A stretch of DNA of 14,095 nt from Comamonadaceae bacterium CG_4_10_14_3_um_filter_60_75. Its GTDB lineage: Bacteria > Pseudomonadota > Gammaproteobacteria > Burkholderiales > Burkholderiaceae_C. The stretch lies in contig PFKL01000147.1 in assembly GCA_002784245.1 (NCBI GenBank), positions 1 through 14,095 on the forward strand, in the 5' to 3' direction. The notes under the pieces are model-generated. The model saw only the letters and a list, made by a program, of their open reading frames with translations. It made no database searches and was not told where the DNA came from. Numbering within the stretch: the first letter of the stretch is position 1; the number at the start of each line of letters is the position of its first letter. Below are positions 7,089 to 14,095 of the stretch, piece by piece. Both the position numbers and the translations under genes were made by a program.

Positions 7089-7387
7089 GTTCTTCATCCT
7101 TACCAAAAAATGTTCACGGGTTAGATCAAGTAATTGTACGCCAATCGTCCGTACATAACGCACATCAAAGCATCGACAACATCTTCTCTTCATGGGTCGC
7201 TTGCAAGCACGCCAAGTGCGCAAAGATGTAACGCCTCCAGCAGGCTACCGCAGTGCTTGTGCTCCAGCCCTTGTTTGCAGCGAACAAAGTTCAGTTAGGC
7301 AACACGTCAAACTCCAGCCCCTGCGCCACCCACCACGTACTCGCCAACAACATCACCGCAGCAAACGTGCGTCGGCCTGGCAGACAA
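7089..7387. other. Gene-poor 299-base stretch between the DUF2478 gene and the TA operon
   Basis: I find no gene I can defend here. It holds the promoter region of the TA operon near 7100-7160. On the minus strand there are two short stop-bounded stretches with a protein-like look, RTFAAVMLLASTWWVAQG (ending about 7293) and CKQGLEHKHCGSLLEALH (in a different frame). They carry no start codon with a ribosome site, and could be decayed coding sequence or chance. Confidence 0.4.
7136..7154. promoter_or_regulatory. Candidate operator of the TA operon
   Basis: GTACG and CGTAC form a perfect 5-base inverted repeat with a 9-base spacer, 48 bases upstream of the antitoxin start. TACAAT, a possible -10 on the minus strand (7133-7138), overlaps one arm, which would suit autorepression by the RHH antitoxin. 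No convincing -35 is visible and 5-base arms occur by chance, so this is weak. Confidence 0.25.
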
Positions 7388-7954
7388 CTACCGCGCAGCA
7401 GGCAGACGGCGCAGGTTCAAAGCCGCATCAAGCCAGCATTGCCAGGCGGCACCATCGGCTACCAGCAAAGACGCTTGCCCAGAAAAACGCTGCCAGGCGC
7501 AGACACGTGCGGGCGACACCACCGTCAACAACGGGATGCCGCTGGCCATGATGCCCAGCAATTCTGCGGCAAAGCCACCCCCCTCAGACTCCAGGCCGCC
7601 AAAGCGGTTGCAGATCACCAGGTCAGGTGTCTGACGCAAAGCATCGCGTAGCACTTGACTGGCGCGTGCAAAACCTTGCGGGTCGGAGTTGCAGGCGACC
7701 GAGCCCGGGCCCAGTGGTTGCGACACCAGATAGGTGTCTCCGGTGGCGATGTCCACCAGCACCCGATCCGCCTTGCAGCCGCTGGCTGCGGGGCGTCGTT
7801 GCATGTAAAGGCCACGCACGCGCACACTGCTTTTGCATTGTTGCTGGGCAAACGCGGCCAAGCGGGCGTCGATGTCGCTGCTGCCATCGTCCAGAATGGC
7901 AGCAGCGCAGGGCAAGCAAACCGACGTTTCAGTGAAATCTTTCTGGGCATTCAT
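7388..7954 (-). CDS. DUF2478 family protein
   Basis: Predicted cytosolic protein of 188 residues. The order CAAAILDDGSSDIDARLAAFA at the start, RGLYMQRR (48-54), DIATGDTYLVSQPLGPGS in the middle, then DLVICNRFGGLESEGGGF (111-128) and IPLLTVV (140-146) matches what I know of DUF2478. That family's members are often encoded beside molybdate transport or nitrogenase genes; its fold is thought to resemble P-loop NTPases, but its function is not established. No molybdenum gene is visible here, so the usual context does not help. I chose the ATG at 7954 over the TTG at 7990, although neither has a good ribosome site; the start is therefore uncertain. The gene stands alone between the BASS transporter gene and the TA operon, all on the same strand. 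Confidence 0.72.
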   Translation of the reverse strand: MNAQKDFTETSVCLPCAAAILDDGSSDIDARLAAFAQQQCKSSVRVRGLYMQRRPAASGCKADRVLVDIATGDTYLVSQPLGPGSVACNSDPQGFARASQVLRDALRQTPDLVICNRFGGLESEGGGFAAELLGIMASGIPLLTVVSPARVCAWQRFSGQASLLVADGAAWQCWLDAALNLRRLPAAR

Positions 7955-8031
7955 GGCCGCGATGATCGCGCAAATTGCCCAAGGGGACAAATTTCAGGCC
8001 TAACAAAAAAGCCTCGATGAGCATGAAATGA

Positions 8032-8069
8032 GCCTGTAGCCCTTATTAAATAAGCGTAAACAGCTATTG
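8032..8069. repeat. Copy A of an AT-rich 38-base intergenic repeat
   Basis: This copy matches copy B at 9649-9686 in 32 of 38 positions without gaps. Shared blocks are TAGCCCTTA, AAATAAGCG and AGCTATTG. The centre CTTAT-TAA-ATAAG is a small hairpin. I recall similar elements scattered between genes in Rhodoferax and Polaromonas. It lies downstream of the BASS transporter gene. Confidence 0.7.
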
Positions 8070-8099
8070 AAATGATATTTTTTGCTGGTGACTCCATGG

Positions 8100-9104
8100 T
8101 CAAACCGCTTGTGCATAGTAGCGCCGCAGGCGGTCAGCCAGATGCACATAACCCACCAGCAGCACCGCCTGAAACATGGGCAGCGTAGCGGCGGGCACGG
8201 CCACCATCGGGCCAAACCCGGCGGTGGAAATGGCAATCGCAATCGCCGTGGCGTTGTTTTTGCCGCTGCAGACAAAGGCCACCGCCATGTGCTCGGCATA
8301 CGACAGCCCCATGCACCGGTTCAACCAGGTCATCAAGGCCAGGATGACCACCAAAAACGCCAGCGTGGCGGCCATCAGCGGCAGCAGCATCTGCCAGTTT
8401 TGCGCCAGCATGACCCCTTTGCTGAAAAAAATCAGCATCATCAGGACCAGCATCGTCAATGCCGGAATCACCCCCAAAAAGGGCTTGAGGGTCATCAACA
8501 CGGCTGGGCCATAGCGGCGCACCAGGGCGCGCCGCGTGACGTCGCCCAGGGCCATGGGCAGTATCAGCACCAGCACCACGGTGGTGACCAGACTGCCCAG
8601 TGGCACCACCACCGCCTGCGACTGACCTGCCCAGTGCATGAAAAATGGCAGCGCGAAGGGCACCACCAGAAAACCTGCGGCTTGTGCCAGCATGGCCACT
8701 TCAAGGCTGCCGCCAGCCATGCCGGTGTAGGCAATCGCCATGGACGAACCCGGGATCAGCATCACCAGATAAAAGCCCAGCGCCAGTTCGGGCGGGGCGG
8801 CCATGGCCTGCACCAGGGCGTAGCTCAGCAGGGGCGTGATGACAAAGTTGTAGAACAGCGTGAGCAGCAACGGACGCGGTTGCGTCAAGGCTTTTGGCAA
8901 CTGCGCCAGGTTGAGCCCGATCATCATCGGGTAGATCATCAGGAACACCAGGGTGTTCATGATCCAGCCCAACGCACGCTGGTGTGAGTTGGCGACATCA
9001 GGCAACCCGATGCCAAGCACCCAGCCCAAAGCAATGGCGCCGCTGGCGTAAAAGAACAGGCGGTGACGCAAGTGCTCACCCAGGTGGGCGGCGTGCTGTT
9101 TCAT
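8100..9104 (-). CDS. BASS/ACR3-family membrane transporter (bile acid:Na+ symporter superfamily)
   Basis: Inner-membrane secondary transporter of 334 residues with about ten hydrophobic segments. The superfamily signature SGKNNATAIAIA (280-291) corresponds to the unwound TM9 crossover of BASS proteins, and PGSSMAIAYTGMAGG (118-132) to the TM4 crossover. Such genes are often called arsenic resistance protein. In ACR3 arsenite exporters, however, a cysteine in TM4 is needed for As(III) transport; here that region has Gly-Ser-Ser, and the only cysteines are at about 264 and 279. An arsenite role is therefore doubtful, and an organic anion is as likely. The start ATG at 9104 lacks a strong ribosome site. 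It follows the AhpD-like gene by 32 bases on the same strand, so the two are probably one operon. I see no ArsR or ArsC gene nearby. Confidence 0.82.
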   Translation of the reverse strand: MKQHAAHLGEHLRHRLFFYASGAIALGWVLGIGLPDVANSHQRALGWIMNTLVFLMIYPMMIGLNLAQLPKALTQPRPLLLTLFYNFVITPLLSYALVQAMAAPPELALGFYLVMLIPGSSMAIAYTGMAGGSLEVAMLAQAAGFLVVPFALPFFMHWAGQSQAVVVPLGSLVTTVVLVLILPMALGDVTRRALVRRYGPAVLMTLKPFLGVIPALTMLVLMMLIFFSKGVMLAQNWQMLLPLMAATLAFLVVILALMTWLNRCMGLSYAEHMAVAFVCSGKNNATAIAIAISTAGFGPMVAVPAATLPMFQAVLLVGYVHLADRLRRYYAQAV

Positions 9105-9136
9105 GGCGAGTGACGTGTTGCACGAGGTTGCAGGCC

Positions 9137-9502
9137 TTAGCTGGACGACTTGTTTGCCAGCGCGCCAAACACCGCTTCAGCATCACCAATGACTTTGCTG
9201 GTCATGGCAAATCGAACGATGTGAACGGTTTCCAGCGCTTTGGCCGCCGACATGCCTTGCTGGGCGATCTTGTTGGCCATGGCTTGGATGCAGGTGCTGC
9301 TGCCCGCAGCCAGCGCGGCAGCCAGGTAAATCATGGTGCGGGTTTCTTCGTCCATGGCGCCGCCTTCAGGGGGCATGGCATAGGCTTTGGAGCGCACATG
9401 CTCCTGGATCAGCCCGGGGTCAACCTGTACTGATTTTTCGATGGCGGCGGGCACCTGGCCCATGCCTTTGCGCATCATGTCGAGGATTTCGTTGGCTGTC
9501 AT
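9137..9502 (-). CDS. Carboxymuconolactone decarboxylase (AhpD-like) family protein
   Basis: Small all-helical protein of 121 residues, probably an oligomer in the cytosol. The pattern DEETRTMIYLAAALAAGSSTCIQAMANKIAQQG (50-83) is the CMD/AhpD core helix pair, followed by EALETV-like AAKALETVHIVRFAM. AhpD proteins use C-x-x-C-x3-H; here the motif reads S-S-T-C (68-71) and the position four after the cysteine is Met. Only one redox cysteine remains and the histidine is absent, so thiol-peroxidase reducing activity of the AhpD type is doubtful. I chose the ATG at 9502 because AGGAG lies 9 bases upstream; the opening at 9526 has none. A 14-base palindrome is 25 bases upstream. It is the first gene of a likely operon with the BASS transporter gene. 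Confidence 0.83.
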   Translation of the reverse strand: MTANEILDMMRKGMGQVPAAIEKSVQVDPGLIQEHVRSKAYAMPPEGGAMDEETRTMIYLAAALAAGSSTCIQAMANKIAQQGMSAAKALETVHIVRFAMTSKVIGDAEAVFGALANKSSS

Positions 9503-9527
9503 GGTGAATTTCTCCTGTGGAATCAAA

Positions 9528-9541
9528 TGACAAAGTTGTCA
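9528..9541. promoter_or_regulatory. Palindrome upstream of the AhpD-like/BASS operon, candidate operator
   Basis: TGACAA and TTGTCA are perfect inverted arms with a two-base spacer. The right arm overlaps TTGACA (minus strand, 9537-9542), a perfect -35 hexamer, but no good -10 follows at 15-17 bases. It begins 26 bases upstream of the start codon, so a repressor site or mRNA hairpin are both possible. Confidence 0.35.
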
Positions 9542-9648
9542 AGGTTGGAGACGCAGCGCTTGTTGAAAAGATGCAGGCGACAAGACCAACGCGCTGCAAA
9601 GGCAAAGGCCATCCAAAACCAGCAAGCGTAATTTTCTTAATGTTTTTG

Positions 9649-9686
9649 GCCTCTAGCCCTTACGAAATAAGCGCAAGTAGCTATTG
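9649..9686. repeat. Copy B of the 38-base intergenic repeat, overlapping the RND stop codon
   Basis: This copy matches copy A (8032-8069) in 32 of 38 positions. Its end includes the TAG stop of the RND pump gene (9681-9683), so the repeat appears to have inserted at or replaced the original 3' end of that gene. The centre CTTA-CGAAA-TAAG can form a short hairpin. Confidence 0.7.
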
Positions 9687-12600
9687 TTTTGAGTGTGCGG
9701 CGGATTGACCAGACATCCACACATAAAACAGCGGCAGGTAAAACAGGCTCATGAAGGTGCCCACCAGCAGCCCGCCAATGGCGGCATCGGCCAGCGGCGA
9801 CAGGCGCTCCAGCCCGATGGCGTTTTCCATGGCAATCGGGATCATGCCGGCAATGGTGGCCAGCGCCGTCATCAGAATTGGGCGGTAACGCAGCAGCACC
9901 GAACCTTCGGCCGCTTGTTGCGAACCCTGGCCTTCTGCACGACGCTCCTGGATAAAGTCCACCATCAGGATCGAATTCTTGATGATGATGGAAAACAGCA
10001 ACACAATGCCAAAAATGGCGGGCAGCGCCAACGCCTTGCCAAAGGCCAGCAGACCCCACATGGCACCAATGACCGACAGCGGCAGGATCGCCACCGACAA
10101 CAACCCCAAGCCGACACTTTGGTAAAAAGACACCAGCACACCGAGCAGCAGCAACATGCCCAGACCCAGTCCCAAAATCATGCGTTTGCTCGATTCTCTG
10201 GAGGCTGGGTAGTCGCCCTCGTCACTGAAACTCACGCCGGGCGGCAGCACTTTGGCTACGGCTGCCACCGCTGCGTCACTGATCTGGCTGATGGCCTGTG
10301 TGTTACGGTAGGCAAAAAAGTCCAGCGAGTAGCGAATGCCATCCGTGGTCAGCAGGGCGACCGAGGGGTGGTGCTCAATGCGCGCTACCTGACCCAAGGG
10401 CACGCTTTGCCCGTTGGCCAGCACGATGGGCAACAGCAGCAATGCTTGCGGATTGGCACGGTAGCTGTCGCTGAAATAGGTGCGCACCGGCAAACTGCCC
10501 ACACTGGGCATTTTGCTGAGGCTGGCCACGGCCAGACCTTTGAGCGGCAACTGCCCCACCACCTGGTCTGGGCTGGCTCCCAGCAGGCGCAGTTTTTCTT
10601 CATCCAGCATCAAGAGCGCTTCTTCACTGTTGGCATCCCAACTGGTGGAAACAGTGGTGATGCCCGGTACCGCTTGAAGCGCCGCCACCACGGCCGGTGC
10701 GCTCTGGGTCAAAAGATGCCAGTCGTCACTGCTGAGCCGAATGTCAATCGGTGCCTTGATGGTGGACAACGCCGTGGCACCCGAGTCAAACACATCGGCA
10801 CTGACAACACCGGGTACCTTTGCCAATTGCGAGCGCAGATCAGCCTCAATACCCCAACTGCTTTGTGCACGCTTCAACCGGTCCACATAGGTCAGGGTAA
10901 AGGTCGCTTCGCCCGGCAGTTGGCCCGAACCAAGTGACAGCGTGCCCGGCTCAGACCCAAAAGTGGCGCTGCTGCGCAAAAGGCGCGGGTCCTGAGCCAT
11001 GGCTTGTTCAAAGTCCCTGAGTCGTTCTTCGGCCTGCGCAACCGGCACATTGCCTCCAAATTTGACGTGCACCTTCACAATGCCTGTGTCCATGGGCGAG
11101 AGCGCGTCGCGCCCGATCAAGGGCACCACGATGCCAATGCTGACTGCCAGCAGCAGCACGGCCGGCAGCACCAGTAACGCACGCTTGCGCCAGCCCCCAG
11201 TCATGGCGTAGCGCAACAGGCCCACGTACCACCCGGCACCGCCGGCCAGCGTTCGCTGATAGAAGCGCTCTAGCGCCAGTTCCCAACGGTTCTTTGGTGG
11301 CAAGCCATTGCGATACCAGTAGGCCGAAAGTTTGGGGATAAAGGTAACCGCCAGAAAATAAGACACAAACACGGCGATCAGCACCGGGCGAATCAGGTGC
11401 GAGAAGATGGCCTCAGAAAAGCCACCCACATACAGCAGCGGCCCAATCACCGCCACTGTGGCCAGCGTGCCCACCAACAGCGGTGAGAGCACTTCTTCAG
11501 TGCCACGCCGCACGGCAACTTCAACCTCTTCATGCAACTGCTCCAAATGGCGCTCGATGTTTTCAAGCACCACCACCGCGTCGTCCACCAGCATGCCCAA
11601 GGCCAGAATAATGCCGGTCATGACGATGATATTGAGCTCTTTGCCCATCAGCCACAGCACGGCCAGGGTCAGCAAGCAAACCAGCGGAATACTGATGAGC
11701 GCCGTCACCACCGCGCGCCAGTTGGCCAGAAAAAGCAGCATCACCAGCATCACAAACACAATGGCATCACGCAGCGCCTCGATCATGTTGGTGTTGGAGG
11801 TTTCTATTAGCTCCTGCTGGCTGTCGGCCACAGCAAACTCAATGTTGGCGTAGCGCTGCTGCACGTCCTGCAAGATGCGGTTGGCATCAGTCAGAGCCCC
11901 TTGGACGCTTTGCCCGGGTGCACGTTGGATTGACATGGCAATGGCGGGCTTGGCGTTGCCATGGAAGGCTGAAAAACGCTCTGCCTGGCTTAGTTCCACC
12001 TGTGCCACGTCGGCCAGCGTCAAGCCATTGCCCAGCGGCAAGCGGCGCAAGGCTTCAACGCTGACGCGCTCGCCATAAACACTTAAGGCCATCAGGGACG
12101 ACGCTTGCTGAAACAGGCCAACGGGATAGTCCCGCCCCATTTTGGCGATCAGGTCCTGCAATTGCGCTGGACTGATCTGGTGGCTGGCGAGTTGCAAAGG
12201 GTCAAACACTACCCGCAGCGTGGGCTCAAAGCCGCCAAAAATTTCCACGTTGGCAATGTTGGGCTGGGTCAAAAATGCCGTGCGCAAATCGTTTTCGGCC
12301 AGCATCCGAATCTGGCTCAAAGACACCCCGCTGCCAGACTTGGGCGAGAGCGCCAGCGTGAGCACCGGGCTGGTGAAACCACCGACACCGTACACGCCCG
12401 ATGGTGGGGCATCAGGCGGCAATTTACCGCGCACCCTGGAGAGTGCGTTGTTGACCCCCAAGGTTGCGGCATCCAGGTCCTTTCCGTACTCAAACTCGGC
12501 TTTGACAATAGAGACTTCGTTCTTGTTGGTGCTTTGCACGTCCCGAATGCCCGCCAAAGCGTAGAGCTCCTGCTCGATCGGGCGCGAGATTTTTTGTGCC

Positions 12601-12773
12601 ACGGTTTGCGCTGTGGCACCGGGCAACTGTGTGATGACGGTGACTTGTGAGCGCTCGACATCCGGGTACATATTGCGCGGCAAGTTGACGTATCCGACCA
12701 CGCCCAGCACTGCGCCGATCAGCAGAATCATCGCTAGCAGCAGCGGGCGGGGGTAAAAAAAGCGAAACAGCAT
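9681..12773 (-). CDS. RND efflux pump, inner-membrane permease subunit (AcrB/HAE family)
   Basis: Proton-driven inner-membrane pump of 1030 residues, full length for the family, forming a trimer with the periplasmic adaptor and an outer-membrane channel. TM1 is at about 10-28, followed by the periplasmic porter part (PGATAQTVAQKISRPIEQE at 51-69), then a TM bundle. The proton relay shows as Asp-Asp at 397-398 in GMLVDDAVVVLENIERH (TM4) and Lys at about 932 in IIIKNSILMVDF (TM10), equivalent to AcrB D407, D408 and K940. A second porter half follows the middle TM segments, as in all HAE pumps. Drug versus metal substrate cannot be decided: no CusA-type methionine cluster stands out on reading. 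The ATG at 12773 lies 3 bases after the adaptor stop, so translation is coupled. The last residues (SGQSAAHSKQ) run into an intergenic repeat that supplies the stop codon. Confidence 0.95.
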   Translation of the reverse strand: MLFRFFYPRPLLLAMILLIGAVLGVVGYVNLPRNMYPDVERSQVTVITQLPGATAQTVAQKISRPIEQELYALAGIRDVQSTNKNEVSIVKAEFEYGKDLDAATLGVNNALSRVRGKLPPDAPPSGVYGVGGFTSPVLTLALSPKSGSGVSLSQIRMLAENDLRTAFLTQPNIANVEIFGGFEPTLRVVFDPLQLASHQISPAQLQDLIAKMGRDYPVGLFQQASSLMALSVYGERVSVEALRRLPLGNGLTLADVAQVELSQAERFSAFHGNAKPAIAMSIQRAPGQSVQGALTDANRILQDVQQRYANIEFAVADSQQELIETSNTNMIEALRDAIVFVMLVMLLFLANWRAVVTALISIPLVCLLTLAVLWLMGKELNIIVMTGIILALGMLVDDAVVVLENIERHLEQLHEEVEVAVRRGTEEVLSPLLVGTLATVAVIGPLLYVGGFSEAIFSHLIRPVLIAVFVSYFLAVTFIPKLSAYWYRNGLPPKNRWELALERFYQRTLAGGAGWYVGLLRYAMTGGWRKRALLVLPAVLLLAVSIGIVVPLIGRDALSPMDTGIVKVHVKFGGNVPVAQAEERLRDFEQAMAQDPRLLRSSATFGSEPGTLSLGSGQLPGEATFTLTYVDRLKRAQSSWGIEADLRSQLAKVPGVVSADVFDSGATALSTIKAPIDIRLSSDDWHLLTQSAPAVVAALQAVPGITTVSTSWDANSEEALLMLDEEKLRLLGASPDQVVGQLPLKGLAVASLSKMPSVGSLPVRTYFSDSYRANPQALLLLPIVLANGQSVPLGQVARIEHHPSVALLTTDGIRYSLDFFAYRNTQAISQISDAAVAAVAKVLPPGVSFSDEGDYPASRESSKRMILGLGLGMLLLLGVLVSFYQSVGLGLLSVAILPLSVIGAMWGLLAFGKALALPAIFGIVLLFSIIIKNSILMVDFIQERRAEGQGSQQAAEGSVLLRYRPILMTALATIAGMIPIAMENAIGLERLSPLADAAIGGLLVGTFMSLFYLPLFYVWMSGQSAAHSKQ

Positions 12774-12776
12774 GGC

Positions 12777-13964
12777 TTAGCGCCCCATGGCGATGCGGTA
12801 AGGCACACCTGCAGCCAAACGGGTCAGCACGTCGGCCCCGCCACAGGCGATGGTCTGGCCGCTCAAGCCTTCATCGGTGCTGACGGTGCCTTCGCTGCCA
12901 CTGGCGATGAGGTTGACTTTGAGCGCTTTGGCCGGGCCGTCCTTGGGCAGCACAAACACCGTGGCGGCATGACCATCATTGCCCAGCAGGCAGGCATCGG
13001 GCAGCAGCACGCCGTCAGCCTTGTAGGTCAGTAGTTGCACGCTGGCGCGGGTGCCAGGGGTCAGGCCGGTGGCGCGTGCCTCCATGCGGCGCATGCCTTG
13101 GGCCGTGGCTTCGGGCCAGGGTTTGAGCGGCAAGTCCTGCTTGTTCAGGCGCAGCGCTTGGGCTGACGCGCCCTCGGGCAAGGTCACCAGCAAGCGCTGC
13201 TCACCCAAGCCCACCAGGCGCATCAAGGGCTTGCCCGGTGTGGCCAGGTCACCCATTTGCACCGGTCGCGCGGCCACCATGGCATCAAACGGTGCGCGGA
13301 TGTCGGCATAGCCCAGGTTGATTTGCGCAGCCTGCACACCTGCTTTCACCGCACTCAGGCTGGCCTGGTAAGCGTTCAGCGCCCCGCGCGTGCCCGCCAG
13401 TCGGGCCTGTGCGCTAGCCTGGTTGGTTTGTTCGGTTTGCAGTTGCTCCAGCGACACGCCCTTCATGTCGTACAGGGTTTTGGCACGCGCTGCGCGGTCG
13501 TCTGCCGCCCGTGCCCCGACTTCTGCGGCAGCCAGATCGGCCTTCAAGGTAGCTTGCTGCTGGTCCGTGCGCGCCAGGTCGGCTTGTGCGCGCTGCAGGT
13601 TGGCCAGGGCGTCAGCGGTGTCGATCTGCACCAGCAGCTCCCCTTTTTTGACGCGGTCGCCTTCAGAAAACCGCAGCGCCGTCACATAGCCGGTCAGGCG
13701 GCTGGCGATGTTGGCTTCTTGCACGGCTTGCACTTCGGCAGCCAGTGGCAAGGTGAGGGTGACCGGGCCGCGGGTTAGCGCCAGCGGCTGCACCGTCACT
13801 GGCGTGGCTTTCGGGACGACCTCGGCAGCTAGGCGGGATTTTTGTTTGACCACGGCCAGCACGGCACCGGCGACCAGCACCAGCACGACGATGGCGATCA
13901 GGGTTTTTTTGGATTTGGGTTGAGACATGGCGTTGCTCGCATTCAGAGTGTTGGGCGTGTTCAT
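12777..13964 (-). CDS. RND efflux periplasmic adaptor (membrane fusion protein)
   Basis: Adaptor of 395 residues that joins the RND pump to the outer-membrane channel. An N-terminal membrane anchor (about 20-38, IAIVVLVLVAGAVLAVV) is preceded by lysines; there is no lipobox, so it is membrane-anchored rather than lipidated. The biotinyl/lipoyl half-motif IASRLTGYVTALRFSEGDRVKKGELL (about 86-111) is followed by a long Ala/Gln-rich coiled coil (about 115-215), the second lipoyl half (ADIRAPFDAMVAARPVQMGDLATPG) and a beta-barrel region. The start at 13964 overlaps the upstream stop codon in an ATGA arrangement, which favours it over the internal ATG at 13928, though neither has a clear ribosome site. 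Middle gene of the efflux operon. Confidence 0.93.
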   Translation of the reverse strand: MNTPNTLNASNAMSQPKSKKTLIAIVVLVLVAGAVLAVVKQKSRLAAEVVPKATPVTVQPLALTRGPVTLTLPLAAEVQAVQEANIASRLTGYVTALRFSEGDRVKKGELLVQIDTADALANLQRAQADLARTDQQQATLKADLAAAEVGARAADDRAARAKTLYDMKGVSLEQLQTEQTNQASAQARLAGTRGALNAYQASLSAVKAGVQAAQINLGYADIRAPFDAMVAARPVQMGDLATPGKPLMRLVGLGEQRLLVTLPEGASAQALRLNKQDLPLKPWPEATAQGMRRMEARATGLTPGTRASVQLLTYKADGVLLPDACLLGNDGHAATVFVLPKDGPAKALKVNLIASGSEGTVSTDEGLSGQTIACGGADVLTRLAAGVPYRIAMGR

Positions 13965-14095
13965 GGTTTTTGCGGGTTCAAAGTGGCGATGTATTGGGTG
14001 ACCTCGGTGCCGGCCAGCACCTGGGCTTGCGACCAGGCGTTCAGGCTGCGAAAGCGCGCGTCGGCCAGCCGGTACTGGGCATCGAGCAGGTCACG
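13961..14095 (-). CDS. TolC-like outer-membrane efflux channel, C-terminal 44 residues only
   Basis: The frame runs from the right edge to a TGA at 13961-13963 and reads RDLLDAQYRLADARFRSLNA then WSQAQVLAGTEVTQYIATLN. The DLLDAQxxLxxAR pattern is the repeated helical-hairpin motif at the C-terminus of the TolC/NodT family of outer-membrane channels. The stop overlaps the adaptor's ATG by four bases (ATGA). Together with the adaptor and pump this completes a tripartite efflux system. The rest of the gene is outside the window, so any signal peptide or lipobox cannot be seen. Confidence 0.82.
   Translation of the reverse strand, partial: RDLLDAQYRLADARFRSLNAWSQAQVLAGTEVTQYIATLNPQKP

Noticed and set aside
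6798..8004. GCCTAAC at 6798-6804 and 7998-8004 and GTTAGGC at 7294-7300, resembling integron attC ends around the TA and DUF2478 genes
   Set aside because: No pair has the spacing (about 55-150 bases) or the internal complementary arms of an attC site, and no integrase is visible. Seven-base matches can occur by chance.
8082..8987. 301-codon His/Gln-rich open frame on the plus strand
   Set aside because: It is the antisense of the BASS transporter gene; the composition is what antisense of hydrophobic codons gives.
8100..9104. Calling the transporter an ACR3 arsenite exporter
   Set aside because: The TM4 cysteine is missing and no ars genes are adjacent.
9693..10937. 414-codon open frame on the plus strand
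   Set aside because: It lies opposite the RND pump gene and is full of Gln and His repeats from antisense reading of Leu/Val-rich codons.

Overview
The window looks like chromosomal DNA of a betaproteobacterium in the Comamonadaceae (Rhodoferax/Polaromonas-like). The reasons are high GC with strong third-position GC bias, proteins that read like that family, and two copies of an AT-rich 38-base intergenic repeat of a kind I associate with those genera. This placement is recall and inference, because no search was run. Nearly every gene is on the minus strand; only one clear gene and one transposase remnant are on the plus strand.

Region 1 (1-4970), housekeeping metabolism. Reading along the minus strand there is a [2Fe-2S]/FAD/NAD(P)H reductase, a proline-rich lipoprotein with a possible TonB-C-like end followed by a likely intrinsic terminator, and NADP-type malic enzyme maeB, which runs off the left edge. 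An atypical SDR (YeeZ-like) is divergent from the reductase across about 47 bases and probably uses a TTG start.

Region 2 (4971-8100), accessory. A lipoprotein metallophosphoesterase is preceded by a well-formed Pho box, so it is a likely phosphate-starvation gene. Next come a degraded transposase C-terminus on the plus strand, a DUF1778-GNAT (TacA-TacT type) toxin-antitoxin pair whose toxin stop codon abuts the transposase remnant, an apparently gene-free 299-base stretch, and a DUF2478 protein.

Region 3 (8100-9690). A two-gene unit pairs a small AhpD/carboxymuconolactone-decarboxylase-like protein lacking one redox cysteine and the usual histidine with a BASS/ACR3-family transporter lacking the ACR3 TM4 cysteine. 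A 14-base palindrome lies just upstream. Copies of the intergenic repeat lie on both sides of this unit.

Region 4 (9681-14095). This is a tripartite RND efflux operon on the minus strand in the order outer-membrane factor (C-terminus only), periplasmic adaptor, RND pump. The first junction is an ATGA overlap and the second a 3-base gap, so the three are almost certainly co-translated. I see no wholly new system. The most useful items are the Pho-box-controlled phosphoesterase, the unusual AhpD-like/BASS pair, and the TA module sitting on a broken insertion sequence.
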